Positions 1 through 13,150 of a stretch of DNA of 64,000 nucleotides are shown in pieces; position 1 is the stretch's first letter; every line of letters begins with the position of its first letter. Under the pieces are notes generated by a model. The model was not told the DNA's origin. It saw only the letters and a list, made by a program, of their open reading frames with translations, and ran no database searches. The translations under genes were made by a program, and so were the position numbers. Location of the stretch: contig CM054181.1 of the NCBI GenBank assembly GCA_028829895.1, forward strand, positions 109,950,860 to 110,014,859, written 5' to 3'. The DNA comes from Sinotaia quadrata. Lineage: Eukaryota; Mollusca; Gastropoda; Architaenioglossa; Viviparidae.

Positions 1-1739
1 GCACAAACCAGGAAGTAATTGCTGATTGAAATTAAAAAATTGCAAAGCCAGACATAAGAGCAAGCAAGTGTGACCTGCGTTTAGACCTGCACACTTGAAT
101 GCCAGAAATAAAATACATGGCTCACTTTATGAGTTGAGCGCAGTCTATAAAATAACAGCATGTTGAATGTGAACGTGTACGGGTTATTAGAACATTATCA
201 ATACTGCTAAATAATGCTCCTACTTTTACTACTGCTGATTGCTACAATGAAATGTATTTTTCCTAAACTAGATTTACGCTAATATTATCAAATAACAATA
301 ATTCTAAGACGTATGCCTTGATTAACCGTACTCAAGATTCAAGTCAAAATAAAATTGGAAATACAAACTGACTACTATGATCGAGTGAATTATATGTTTG
401 AAAAAGCTAATACTTCCATATTGTAATAAGACCAAATATAGAATTACATTTACATTCTAACATTTTGTGTTCAATGACAAATTAGCAGGATTTAATAACA
501 ATTGTAAACAATGACGCGGTTTAGTAGCCTCATTTTTGCATTGATAGTTTATTAGCTTCTACTGAGTGAAGGATAAAAGAATACGGTAATTAAAATCTCC
601 ACTACATACTCTCACTCTTTGAATATATGTTTGTATTAAGGTCCATAATTTATATATATATATAAATGATTAATTTATAATTTATAAATGATATATATAA
701 ATAATTAATTTATAATTATAAATGATAGTACCAAAGCGAAAATAAAGTGTATAACCTCTTTTGAAACTATCATTCAAAGGTTTCCTATTTTAATTTTAAA
801 CGAAACTGAATCGATTATACAAGTTTTAACAAAGAATGAATTATTTGGTATGTGCTGTAATGTACCAGAAACAATTTAGTATGTTTTTGTAATTCTGATA
901 AGCACACTTGGACACGCATTCATACCACAATGAGCCACTAAAGTATGAGCTACTTCTCATGTACTGTCACATTTCCTTTTCAGTTCACTGCAAAAATGTC
1001 AACAATGGTATTGTGCAGAAGGGTATTCAGTTCGGTACTTTAATAAAATACATTTTCTATGCATGATTCAGCTTGTCATACAATTTCGCGCTGAGCGAAC
1101 ACTACAAACATTACAGGTACAAATACGAGCAGTGTACAATTTATGGTTGTCTTATCTTTATTCCCCTCCACCCCCACCCCCCAAACAAAAATAGCGTCGT
1201 TTAACACATACAAGCATATTTAGTATTTGACTGTTAAATTCAGTCATTTTACTGAGAGGAGCACATTTACAAAGTTTTAGGCATCATGATATTTTGAGTT
1301 ATATCTGACTAAGTTGTAAATATCAAGAGTAGTAAAGCATTATGTTTTATGGTGCTAATTTAGCGTATTGGCACAGACACGCATTAATGATCATGTGAAG
1401 ATTTTATAAATAGACATTTACAAGTCTTTCAATTGAAGACTGATCGGACGTGAACTCATTTCGCACGTCGTACATAAACTAAGGAAATGTAGGAAATAGT
1501 GATATGCAGTGATTTGGACATATATTTTTCTGCGGATGATAAAGGTATGGTTCTACCTTCTATTACATTTAGTAACACACACATGCGCACGTATAAAGAC
1601 AAACACACATTGCATATATCTCTATATGTATGTTTATAGTTTGTATGTGCGCCCGCGTGTTTTCATATATATACATATACATACAATCAAAACATGTATC
1701 CCATGTACACACAAAAACACAGACAGGCAGATGGATGAA
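1..1739. other. No gene seen
   Basis: AT-rich sequence without convincing open frames. There is a local AT-rich near-duplication at about 650-722 (two runs of ATAATTTATAATTATAAATGAT type). Confidence 0.5.
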
Positions 1740-1964
1740 AGGAGAGATAGGTAGACATACATATATATATATAGAGAGAGAGACAGACAGACAGATAGAC
1801 AGACAGAGAGACAGACATACAGATAGATAGATAGATAGATGGATGGATGGATGGATAGATAGATAGATAGACAGATAGATAGATAGATCGATTGATGGGT
1901 CGATTGATGGATGGATTGATGGATGGATTGATGGATGGATTGATGGATGGATTGATGGAGGATG

Positions 1965-2050
<86 letters not shown>
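1740..2050. repeat. GATA/GATG/GACA compound microsatellite
   Basis: A GACA-rich start is followed by GATG and ATTGATGG repeats and about 18 uninterrupted GATA units ending next to an LTR start. The long reverse frame rich in Ser-Ile-His is a translation of this repeat, not a gene. Confidence 0.97.
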
Positions 2051-2052
<2 letters not shown>

Positions 2053-4893
2053 TAGTTGTTTATCCCTATTTTCATAATTAAATATTATACTACTTATTTA
2101 ATGTCAGAGTGATAAGACCTTCAGGTACAGTGTGTTTTGTAAGTAACAGAGTTAAAATAACAATTCAAACCAAGACTGTGCTAAAACCTGCTGACGTAAT
2201 CTAAACTGTGCGTAAGTAGTTTTATTTAACCAATGGTTAAGATTTATAAAGAATGAGACCAGTCAATGGGCTTAAATCAAACTTCACCTGTTGAAAGGAA
2301 TTGTATTCTCTTATCACTTTGAATTTGGCGTGGTAGAGTCCGGTCATGAAAGGCGGCTGTTAGCTTAACGGTGACTTATATCGTGCATTTTGCTTTTGAT
2401 ATATTATACTTGCATTCTATGTAGAGATGAATTATGTGAATAGACTATTACTTCAACAATTGTGAATTATGATGCTTGTATGGCAAAGTAAATTTCCCTC
2501 TCCTTAATTTTAAATTTAATTGTTATATAAATTGTTAAATTGTCAGATTAACCCAAACTTGGGCATTCCTTATGAAAGGAGTTTTTGAAAGTGAGTAAAT
2601 AGATAGGCAAGAAGATTCTAGATTTACTGAAGTAATGCAAACTAGTGAGTAGTTTTTATTATGTACTGGTTATGATTTTTTAGAATGCGACCAGCCAATC
2701 GGCTGAGATGAAAAAGTTTACTTCCTTTAGAAATTCTATTCTCTGCTCACTTTGAATTTGAAGTGGCACGAAGAAAGTCCGGTTTTGAAAGGTGGCCATT
2801 ATCTTTATAGCCTTTCCAGTTGATTTTCACGTTTTTGAACCTATACGTTCATTGAATATAATACTGAACGACCGGAAAGGTGCGGGAAATGTCTGTTGCA
2901 GTGAGTGTAAGTGTAAGGTAGTATACTATACATTTTCTTTTCTTTTTCGTGGGCAAAAATCAGGAAAATTCTAGTACAGTGAAGTTACCAGAATTACTGA
3001 ATTGTATTCTGCTTGAAGGAACAGACATGGCAAAGTGGGCGCTCAAGTTAGTTCAAGAGAAAAATAGCATGTCAGTGTTTCCATATGTGTGAAGTGGGAC
3101 ACATGTTGGACTAACCTGCAATTTGTATTGACTATCATTGAACTGTGACTATATTTTATTATTATTTAAGTGAAGTAAGGGATTGAGTAAATTATAATTA
3201 TCTGAAAATGGGTTCATGGGATATTGATGTCAAATTATCTATTTCATTGTAATTGTCATATGTATATTTAATTTTCTTTTAATAAATTTATTGTTATGAC
3301 CTTATGCATATTGAACTTGATACTCTTATGTTGGAGAAGAAAGTGGGTGGAGGGGGGCTCGCTAATAATAGATTAAATAGGATTTGTCTTCTCCTTTAGT
3401 AAGCAGTTTTCCACCTGCAGAAATCTTATGTGACTGTAAATGTTGTTTTTTGTGGACTTGTGAAAACGTTTACAACGCACAAAATATCCGCCAAGTGAGA
3501 GACGAGTGGTGTTGGAGAATCATTAATAAAATAAAATTAATATTCTCTTCAATTGTAAATAGTTATGAAAAATTAATTAATAATAATAATATTTTTATGA
3601 ATTAAGTGGCAAGGCCATCAAAGTAATATGTTAAACACATGGTATTGTTTCTAGTGAACACGTTCATAAGTTATTATGTTTTATTTATTATGCTATGTGC
3701 GTGTATTGGGCTAATAAATGTTGTTGCAGGAAACTGTAAGCTGAGATCTGAATGAAAGAAAGAATGGAATTAGAGATGATAAATTAGAAAACTAAGAGTT
3801 TGTTCCCTGATTATATTTTACAGGGAAGAGCCTTTCCAGAATTTTCAGGATTTTCATCCTGGCTTCCAGTTTATTGATTTTTAGACCATTACAACCATGG
3901 TATATTTGAGAAGTGTCTATTCCAATGTGTAAGTGTAAAGGTACAATATACTCTGTTAATAATGAAGGCAAAGTACTTCTTTGAATTTCTGGTAGAATTA
4001 GGTTACTGGAAATTGTTACTACAACTGACCATTGTAAAAGTGGGAAGTGGTGTGTAAGTGTAAGAACACATTACACTCTACTGATGTGTGGCAAGAAGAT
4101 ATGCTGGCTAACTGAGCAATGTCTGGTGTAGAGACGTTGCTGGACATCACTACATTTATTGTTCTGTTTGAAGGAGTTGACATGGCGAAAATAAGTGCCA
4201 AGGTTAACTCTAAATAGCGGAACAGTGTGTTTCAATGAAGCTCAAGGAGCTGATGTAATAAAGCTGACAATAACTTGTGCCTTTGTTGCAAAATCACATG
4301 GAAAGATTATTAAGACAACAAGTTATCAAGGTTATGTAAAACAAAGATATTATTGCTTATCTCTATTAACTACATTTCTGTTCTCTGATAAAACTATTAT
4401 GTGATTTGTATTGCCATTATTTTTAATTGTATTTGAAGCATAAGGCTGTGAATTACAGAAATTAATTGATTTTGGTTTCATGAAATAATTGATATATTTC
4501 ATTGTATTTGTCATGTGTGTATACGATTGTTGAGTGAATCAATTTATTGTTAAATTTATTGGCCTTACATGTATTGATGACCTTATGTTGGAGAAGAACG
4601 TAGGAGGATTGTGGCTCACTATGTGTAGATTAAAGATTCGTCTTTGCTTTTAGTAAGAAATTTTCCACCTACGGAATATTGAGTGACAGTAAATATTTAT
4701 CTTTATTGTTGTGGAAGAGAGGAAATATTTGCAGTACTCATATATCCACTAAGTGAGAGAGATGAGTGGTGTCTTCTGGAGGATCATTAATAAAAATAAT
4801 ATTAAGATTCTTATCACTTGTAATTAATTTTGGATGATTAATAAATTAATTATAATCATATCAATTAACTAAGTGGCATTAGTGTCACAGAGA
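2051..4893 (+). mobile_element. LTR of Gypsy-type family, split by a nested second LTR
   Basis: The segments 2,051-2,478 and 3,619-4,893 together match one 1.6-kb LTR of the family seen complete at 16,643, 59,111 and 60,928. The 3' end reads AAGTGGCATTAGTGTCACA. The outer LTR is interrupted at about 2,479 by a second, shorter copy (2,479-3,618). Sequence just left and right of the nested copy is continuous with the undisrupted LTR at 48,640-48,690. It lies directly upstream of a degraded gag-pol and may be its 5' LTR. Confidence 0.75.
2479..3618 (+). mobile_element. Nested LTR copy inside another LTR
   Basis: It starts TATGGCAAAGTAAATTT, a diverged form of TGTGACAAAGTAAATTT, and ends AAGTGGCAAGGCCATCA, a diverged form of the family's 3' end. 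At 1,140 bp it is shorter than the 1.5-1.6-kb full units. It contains an intact ATTTTATTATTATTTAAG tract at 3,153-3,170, which in another LTR copy (53,640) is the site of an R4-like insertion. Confidence 0.7.
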
Positions 4894-6368
4894 TTTTGCA
4901 ATTTTTGAAAAATGGAAGATTCTAGGGTGACATAGATTGATGTGGATACAGGCAACAAAAGTAGAAGCTAGTGATTTTTGGTATTTTGAAATATGAAGCC
5001 ATAGAACATGCTATAAGCTATGCGAATAAGAAAGAAAAGTTACAGGTATAAATAGAAATGTAAACCAATCTGAAAGAGAAATATTAGAAATGAAAAAAAG
5101 AATGTGACAAAGATCTAGAGATGAAAAGGGATGTCAAAAAGAGGAACTATAGATAAAAAGAGAGGGAAGTTATAAAATAAGATTGAACAAGAACTGGCAT
5201 TCGCCAAGATAGATGCAAAAGAAAAGAGACACAGAGTGCTTAACATAAACCAGTTAAAAATAGGAGAGAATGTGGCTAAGGTTCAGGAAGAGAGTGCAAA
5301 TTATGAAAGATCATGTGTTAAGCTTCCGGCATGCGCCATGAGATTAGGCCTACCAGAAAAACTATGGCTTAATTATTTAGTGGTAGGAATGAAAGTACAG
5401 GTCAGTTTGGTTTTTGATAGACTACTAGAGGAACATGCAACATATGACACATATAAGGCTGAACTGTTAGGTTACTTCAGAGTGACGAGTGAGACATAAG
5501 TTTCAGCCATTTAAGAGAGATCAGACTGAAACATATTTACAGGCAACTAGTAAGCTACAGCACATCTTAAACAGATGGTTAGAACTAGATGAAGTAGAGA
5601 TTAACAATGGAAAAGATGTTAGTGATCACTTCATGATTGACAGGTTACAGTCATCATGTCCACCAGCACTTTTGGCTTACATTAAGGACAAAGGACCATA
5701 TAGTTTGACACATTTGTTTAAAGCAGCTAGAAGGTATGAGATATACAGGAATACTGATCTGATAGCTATGTATAACTCTGAACCCCACAAAACCGTTAAT
5801 GAACAAATGATATAAAAAGTGACAGAATGATAGGTTTGACCACAAACCAAATGCAGGACTCATTTCTTTGACTCCTTCATTTAAACACACAAACGATAGA
5901 GTATCTACACCTTACCTAATAGTAAAGGCAAATGTGTTAATTATTAACAAGTAGTAGGCTTTAGCTGTGGCAAGCCAGGCCATATCAAACGTTATTGCCC
6001 AGGTAACATAAATGTAATATAATAAGGTGGCACAAGACGTTTTAAACATAAATGGACATTGTATTCCAGTCCTCTGTGACACTAGATGCAGAATAAGGTT
6101 AGTAGTACACCCTAGGCTAGTGATGGAAAGTGATTACACTAGACATTTTCAAACAATCACTCTAGCTAATGGTGTAAAGAACAAAGTACCCATTGTGATG
6201 GTAGACATAGATAGCAAATAGGTATATGGACACATTCAGGCTGTAGTGAATTGTGTTCAGCGTGCTATCAAGATATGTAAATATGTTCTCAATTAATAGG
6301 ACACCCCAGATTTGCTTGAAAATGTATGTGTGTACTCACATGTAGGCAAGCTGCAGTGCAGGATGCTG

Positions 6369-6421
<53 letters not shown>

Positions 6422-8490
6422 GGTATACATGATGAACCAGAAATAGTCAGTAGCAAGTATGAAAATGATGTGACAATGACTTTAGCTGAAAATGTCATTG
6501 GTGAGTTGTATCACCAGGAAGTCACACTGGACTTAGTCATGACAGATCATATGGCTGTTCCTGTCTGTCAGACTGTGGCTGAAACTGAATGTGAAAAGGT
6601 CCATTCTCAGAGCAGCACTATTGACGGACAATTCTCTAGAGAAATGTAGAGAGAAGGCGAAGCTCTCAGGATTGCACATGTATAAACTTGCGAATCATAT
6701 TGATACATCATGTCGAATAGAAGTCAAGAATGTACTCAAAAGTAAAGCTAGTCAGGCATGCCTGCCCAAAATATAGATCAAAAGTGTCTAACATTGAAGT
6801 CGATACATGGGTGTTGTTGCTGTTACCTTTGCACTAAAATAAATTAGATGAGTCATGCAAGGACCCTATAAAGTTGTTGAGAAATTGAGTGGGTACAATT
6901 TCTGAATTCATATCTAATCAAAAGTGAAAATATTTCATGCTAATCTGATGAAAGTGTATAAAGCACGACGAGGTAACATCATTGCTACTATTGTAATAAA
7001 GGATGATGCTACCTCTGTACACGAATCCATACCACACCCAGGTCTAACAGATGTTAAAAGTGTTGATGGTGTTATTTTAAATCCATAATTCTAAGACTCT
7101 AAAGTTCAACAATTATAAAGTATGATAAAAGAAATGTGCAGCATTCTTACCAATAAACCCATAATTTATGTGCGAATCTGTGCGAATTTATGGTTGCAGT
7201 ACAGGATCATAATCTGATCAGCATGAAACCATTTTACCTTATGCTAAATGGAATGCTGTAAAACAGGAAGTTGACTCTTTGTTAGCTTGTATGATTGAGA
7301 AGGTGGAGTACCTGTTTAGTTCTCATATAGTCTTATTTAAAATGAAGAATGGCAAGCACCGATTTTGTGTGGATTACAGAATCTGAACAAGTTGATTGCT
7401 TTTTCAGCTAAATCGATGCCTGAATCAGCACAAAAACCTTTTCGTTCAGCACAATGGAGCAAACTATTTTTCTAAACTAAAAGATTTGACAAACGTTTTT
7501 TGGCAAATTCCAGGCAGTGATGCAGACAGGCTGAAAATAGCATTCAGTACACTTGATTGCCAATATCAATGGTGGGTAATGTCATTCCTCATTCTCAAAA
7601 CACAAACTGTTCTCACTAAGATGATGAGATAGTTCATCGAATCGATGTGAGAGGAATCTGTCTCTAACTTCATGGACGACATATTGATGACTACTAAGAC
7701 CCTGAAAGAACAAATATGGATGTTATGGAAGTTATTCCAGCGTTTGAAGGAATTTAATCTTATTGTTCAACCATCCAAATGTTTCTTTGGACATTTCAAA
7801 CTTGAATATATGAGACACACAGTTGGACAAGGTCTCCTTTGATTAGAGGCATCAAAAGTGAGAACATTCAACGATATGGAGAGACCTATCTCAAATGCAA
7901 ATGTAAAATCCTTTTAAGGGTTGACTGGTTAGTATAGAAATTCATTCCAAATTTCAGCGTCATTGCCTAACTCATTGATTGGACAAGGAATGGCAAACCT
8001 GAGATAGTGATTTGGAGAGAAGAGTGTAAAGCGAGCTTTGCTAGTTTGAAAGACTGCCTGTCATGAGTTTCTGTCCTCCATTTGCCTGATTTCAATTAAA
8101 ATGTATGCTAGGAAGAGATGCTAGCAATGCAAGTCTAGGTGATGTACTGATGCAGAAACATGGTGATCTTCTATATCCAGTAGTTTATTCTAGTTGTGCA
8201 TTAAATGCAGCTCAACATAATTATTTGACTTCGGAGAAAGAATATCTCAGAATTGTCAAGGCAGTCTAGAAATTCCAAGCCTATGGTAAGCAGTTTGTTA
8301 TTCAGATATATCATCATCCTTTCACCTACTTTGCTCACTTGACTAAGGCAAATGAACAATTGACCAGGTGGTCATAACTATTACTACAGTAAGGATATAC
8401 TGTGGAAATCATCAAAGGTACTGCCAGTATTGAGGCTGAATATTTGTCCAGAGCAGTAAAACGTAAGTGTAATGGTTCAGTAAATAGGTC
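4894..8490 (+). mobile_element. Degenerate Gypsy (Ty3-type) internal region: gag, protease, integrase end, RT, RNase H
   Basis: Recognisable blocks in order, all with stops or shifts: gag at 5,236-5,815 (LQHILNRWLELDEVE, LFKAARRYEIYRN); zinc knuckle at about 5,955-6,003 (FSCGKPGHIKRYCP, first Cys lost); protease at 6,027-6,221 (PVLCDTRCRIRLVVHPRLV, DTR for DTG); an integrase C-terminal-type block at 6,858-7,090 (QGPYKVVEKLSGYN, KIFHANLMKVYK); RT at about 7,338-7,850 (RFCVDYR, KLKDLTNVFWQIPG, FMDD at 7,669-7,680); RNase H at about 8,090-8,465 (GRDASNASLGDVLMQ, AAQHNYLTSEKEYL, EAEYLSRAV). No 3' LTR follows. The integrase-like block precedes RT, as in Gmr1-type Gypsy elements. Dead element. Confidence 0.85.
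6372..6419. repeat. (GT)n microsatellite
   Basis: About 23 GT units inside the Gypsy remnant between protease and the integrase-like block. Confidence 0.97.
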
Positions 8491-9393
8491 TCTGTAAATA
8501 CCGTGAAATCCTTATATAAATATTTGTAGCTTCTCTACGGTAGAGATGAAGGAATAATCTTACCCAGATTTCATTTATATAATGCTAACATAATTGTATA
8601 TTTTGTATTTTTCTATCACAAGGGGTGAGAAATAATGATAATGATTTTTGCATATTATTTGAGTTGTATTCCCTAATTGTAGAGACATAAGTGGGTCGTG
8701 TCTATAATTTATTACAAAGGAAATTATAATAATTTTTATTGATGAATTGTGTTATATTTCTTCTTTGAGTGTGGAGATATAAATGGGGCATGTCTTAGCT
8801 TATAATGAGAGACATTAAATTGATATTTGATATTTTAATGCTCAGTGAATATTGAACATTTTATTTATTCATAATATTGCTGTTAATTTATGTCTTTATA
8901 TTTATCTTGCCCATTTCTTAATCTTATTTTGTTGTTTATTTCATTTCTTTTATAATACATGAACATATCAAGTTAGATTTTATTTCAGTATTCGGTTTTC
9001 TGTCTGTGACAATGTATAGCAATATACGATTTTGGCATTGTTACAAGATGAAATGTTTCATTGTGGTTTGCTTTTCTTAAATATTACTATCAAATGTATT
9101 ATTTATAAGATAAAGGAACAAACATTAATTAAAATAAATTGCTCCTCTTAACCTTTCAAACGACTAGCTATAGATGATAAAACTTAAAAGACAAACATTG
9201 AAATGTATACATATGATTAATGTTCAACCACAAATGCATGAACACACACACATATTATGATGATGACGACGACGATGAATGAGGTAACCACTGCTAGGTT
9301 TTTATAAAGTAAATTCATTTGCTAAGTATATAAAATGTTCTTAATCTTTCACAATATCTTCAATTATAACTGTCTGGGTTTTTTTGTCATCAG
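8491..9393. other. No gene seen
   Basis: AT-rich sequence with no open frame of interest. Two loosely repeated stretches (about 8,690 and 8,765: GAGACATAAGTGGG / GAGATATAAATGGGGC) hint at an old repeat. Confidence 0.4.
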
Positions 9394-9520
9394 CCGTGCC
9401 TGCAAATGAACCTTTTCTCAAAAAACAAAGGAAACAACACTCAGAAAGTGAATCACTTTCAAAGTGTTCACAGAGTTCTGAAGAATGCAGAAATAGAGTA
9501 AAGCAGACAGAGATGGAAGG
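9394..9520 (+). CDS. Candidate 5' exon, basic/serine-rich N-terminal segment
   Basis: This 127-nt segment is open between a good acceptor (pyrimidine tract then CAG) and a consensus donor (AAGG|GTAAGT). It encodes a hydrophilic stretch with the basic cluster LKKQRK followed by many Ser and Glu. Human SAMHD1 has a basic nuclear-localisation motif in a disordered N-terminus, so this could be the equivalent segment. It starts with two bases of a split codon and ends after two bases, in phase with the next candidate exon at 14,253. It is not a first exon. No start codon exon was found upstream. The link to the gene is inferred from position and phase only. Confidence 0.38.
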
Positions 9521-9649
9521 GTAAGTGATTAAAGAATTATCCAAAATCCACCAAACCAAAACAATTCAATCAATTCAAATGGAATATTTGACAATGATAA
9601 TGAAAACAAATGTCAGATGACCAGTCACTGTTGACAGTAAAGTGTGTGA

Positions 9650-9650
9650 T

Positions 9651-9734
<84 letters not shown>
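9650..9734. repeat. (TG)n microsatellite
   Basis: About 41 TG units. The His-Thr repeat frames read on the reverse strand are artefacts of it. Confidence 0.98.
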
Positions 9735-9735
<1 letters not shown>

Positions 9736-10099
9736 GCTGCTGACATACTAAAATATTTATTGACACACTGGCCAGAATTAGAAAAGATAGACAGAAACAA
9801 AACAGAAAAAATAAAAATCATTTCATTAAGGACAAAATTTTAGGGTTATTTTCATTATCATTGATATAATTCGCTAAGGAGAGGGAAGCTGTAGGGTTGA
9901 CAGAGTGGGTTAAGGCTGCAAACATATATGAAAGTATTCATGAAATTCAAACATCTAGTTAGAAAATGCAAACCATGCAAGCATGCCTTCACAAGTGCAT
10001 ACATCAGCTGTCCAACTGATCTATACACACAATAAACAAATCATGTAAAAGTAGACCATTCACATAGCAAAACAAAAACGACAGCAGTAGCGAAGGTAG

Positions 10100-11340
10100 A
10101 GAGAGATTCAGTGGGTAGCTCAGGAGGGATCATTGAACAAGTGAAATGTTTCCAAATTGGAAAACAGGGATTTACCCATAGATTGTGTCCTATATTAATA
10201 GGCACAATAGAGTCTGAAGGGGTAACTCGTTACTGAGTGTGTATCGATGAAAAATAATTGCCAGTTTTACACAGCACATGGTGAGTCTGTGGTTAGTGAT
10301 AAAGTCAGAGTGCATTGGTGAGATTCGAAACGTTACTATGGCAGATGGTACTAGGAAGTACCGGTACGATTGGTATCAATTAAACCTACGTACATCACTG
10401 GGTGTGTGCCAGCTATGTATTAAGTCGGGTGTGTGTAGGACGTGATTATGGGCCGCCAATATGTTTTGGCTAAGCCAGGAGTTCAAAACCCATTAGTGAC
10501 AGTCTCTAAGGCGTGTGACATGGCACACGACAGTTATCAGAGTGAGTCAGACAACAGAGATATCGGCTGTGAAATGTAAAGTATAAGAGAAGACAACCTG
10601 CATCTGGAACAGTAAGTGAGGCTGTTGAGGATGGTGAGGGTGCTGAGGCATTACCAGGTCCTGAGAAAGACCCATGTTCATGATCAGGCATTCGTGTCAG
10701 TTGCTGATGAGAAAGCTAATGTCAGTGGTTTAGAGGACGCCTGTCGTCTCAGAACTGTGCTGGTATCAGGTGATTCACTCAAAACGTGCCAGAGGAGGGT
10801 ACAACTCAAAGTATCATATGTCTCTTAAGAATCAGATAATGAGATTGAGAGAGATGAGAAAAGGTGTCATGACTATGTTGCATGCTAGTGGGGATGACAC
10901 TGCAGTGAAGCAAACAGTAGTCTCCAGAGGCGTGTTCGCAGAGATTGTGCATGTAGCATATGACTCACCTGCTGCAGGCCATACAGACAATGGTAAGACA
11001 TTGGACCATGTTAATGAAAATTGTAGGCATGGTATGTTGAGTGTCGTAACAAGACACTGCCAGTCTTGTGATTCCGATCAGAGTGGAGGGGGGTGATCAG
11101 TTGGTCTGTGCCAGTAAGTGAAGGGCAGCCAATTGATGCGCCTAGCGATAAGACACAGGATCGAACTGATAAATTCATCACCTACAAATATAGGAGATCG
11201 AGGCTCCAAGATAGTCATCGATGATGTCATTGTTTTGGTGACAGTGGCTTGACTGCTTGTGATAGTAAGGCTGCTATTCAAAGGGATTTTACGGGACTTC
11301 TTTGCATGTAGACTCAACATCAAGAAATCATAAACTATCA
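10100..11340 (+). mobile_element. Second degenerate Gypsy fragment: zinc knuckle, protease, integrase zinc domain
   Basis: Blocks in order: KCFQIGKQGF..HRLCP at about 10,145-10,190, a zinc knuckle with its second Cys changed; a protease-like stretch LPVLHST...ESVVSDKVR at about 10,260-10,310 with stops; an integrase zinc-binding domain at 10,917-11,078 (VVSRGVFAEIVHVAYDSP, AGHTDNGKT, VVTRHCQSCD) in which the first His appears to be Tyr. Only about 600 bp separate protease from integrase, with no RT between. Either RT was deleted or the element had integrase before RT. Nothing is recognised from 11,100 to 11,750. Confidence 0.72.
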
Positions 11341-11789
11341 CAGAAACTGTGTTAAAGGTCGTATCATAGAAGGGAGAACACTACAGAGTGATAAATGATA
11401 ACTGTGGGCGAGTGTTTTGTGAACGGGGAAACAAATCTCGAAACGTCTAAACTGATTGTTTTATAGAAGGAAGTAAACAAGATGAAAGAAAAGATAGGTG
11501 ATGAGTGCCCTGTGATAGAAAGTGTAGAAACATGAACCATAGTTCACTATATTTTAAAAGCAGGAATGGTGAATGAAAGAGGTGAGAACGGTGAGCATAT
11601 AAGTGATATGTTCGCCATTGAATGGAATACGAGCAATTAGCAGATTGGGAGTGGATTCCACAGACTCTGGTGTAAATCACAGTTTAAAAGGTTGCTTGAC
11701 TAAATTGTATGCGTTATATTTATCTGATTTTTATACAGGAATTGTCTTGCAGGAGCTAGTAGTAAAGGCGAAGGACCATCTCATGCAAA

Positions 11790-13150
11790 GCCAGAAATAG
11801 GGAGTTGAATGATATCCTGGATAACAATATTTCAGGTATCGATTCCTCGACTGTCACGATGGCTCCTAAGTACTTGAATTTATTAACTATTTCCAATTTC
11901 TGATCACCAATCATGATGTCATTGTCAATGCCACTGGTGTTTTTGGTCATCAATTTGGTCTTCTCTGCACTAATTTCCATACCAAATGCAGTAGCTAATT
12001 TTGTCCCTTTATTCCTCCTCATTTTCTGCAAGGCCATCAATGTCATCAGCAAAGCGTAAGTTCGTTATTGTTCTGCCTCCAATGCTGACAGTTCCTTCAT
12101 GGTCTTCCAGAGCATCTCTCATGATTCTTTCAAGGAAGATGTTGAATAGAATAGGCGAAATTAAGCAGCCTTGTATGACTTCCACTGCTGTCCTGAACCA
12201 ATCTCCTAATTGGCCGTTGAAGCAGACTGCACTGGTGGCCTTGCTGTAATGGCTTTCCATGACTTTGATCAGATTGGAATTGATGCTGTACATCTTCATG
12301 GTGGACCAAAGGGCTGCATGCCACACCCTGTTAAATATCTACTTATAATCTAAAAAACATGATAAAGGTCTATTTGGTGCTGGAGGTACTTCTCACATAG
12401 CAGTTTCAGATTTAAAATATGTTCAGTTGTCCTTCGTCCTGGTCTGAAGCCTGTCTGTTCTTCAGCTATGATTGCATCTGCCTGCAGCTTCAGTCTATTT
12501 AATATTATCGTTATCATGACTTTGCTTGGGTGGCATATAAGACGTATCGCACAATAGTTCTGATATTGCTGCAAAGTCCTTTTCTCTGGAGAGTTGTTAG
12601 GAGCGACTGGTGTTGGCCATTCCCATGACCGCCAGACCTTATTACAGATTTTTAGTAGGGCGCTTATCATGGCTTCTCCACCTTCTTTGACTAAATAAGC
12701 GGTGATGTTGTCTATTCCTGCTGCCTTCTCCTTTTTCAATGATTATACTTCTCGTAGGATGGGGTAGTTTTCAGTGTTGGTCACTGCTGGGGAGTTGAGT
12801 GTATCCCCTGTAAGTCTTTGGTTGTATAGGTCTGAGGAGTACTCTGTCCATCTCTTCAGAATATCTTAGTCTTCTGTAAGACATTTCACTCCACTAACTT
12901 GAATGATGGAGGAGCTTCCTTGTTTTACACTGGTCAGGTCTTTCGCCAGTTGGTACGCTTTTTTGCTATTATTTTTCTTTAGATTATTTTCTATATCCAT
13001 ACATTAATCTTCAATCCATATGTCCTTTTCATGCTGTTTTTGATAACCTGATTGATTTCCCTGTATTGTTTTTGCGCCTTCTACTTCTGACTTCTTTTTA
13101 TTAACTCTCGACGCTTGTCACACAGATCAAAGATGTCAGATGTAACCCAA
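11790..13150 (-). mobile_element. RTE-like LINE, 5' and 3' truncated, reverse transcriptase remnant
   Basis: Read on the - strand from 13,150 down: a lysine-rich linker, then RT pieces in different frames. These are ILNRLKLQADAIIAEEQTGF (12,350-12,739), QGCLISPILFNIFLERIM and LRFADDIDGLAENEEE (12,009-12,326), and GMEISAEKTKLM with KFKYLGAIVT (11,830-12,000). FADD is the catalytic motif. The endonuclease domain is missing upstream, and there are stops and shifts. It resembles RTE-type endonuclease/RT proteins common in cnidarians and fishes. A second copy lies at 35,036. Confidence 0.82.

Noticed and set aside
1569..2075. 168-codon reverse frame rich in Ser, Ile, Tyr and His
   Set aside because: It is a translation of the GATA/GATG microsatellite.
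2792..3605. Short + frames of 60-73 codons
   Set aside because: They fall inside LTR sequence and are not conserved between LTR copies.
9570..9821. His-Thr repeat frames
   Set aside because: Produced by the (TG)n microsatellite.
10506..10828. Frames of 61-70 codons between protease and integrase remnants
   Set aside because: Part of the decayed Gypsy fragment, interrupted by many stops, no separate gene.
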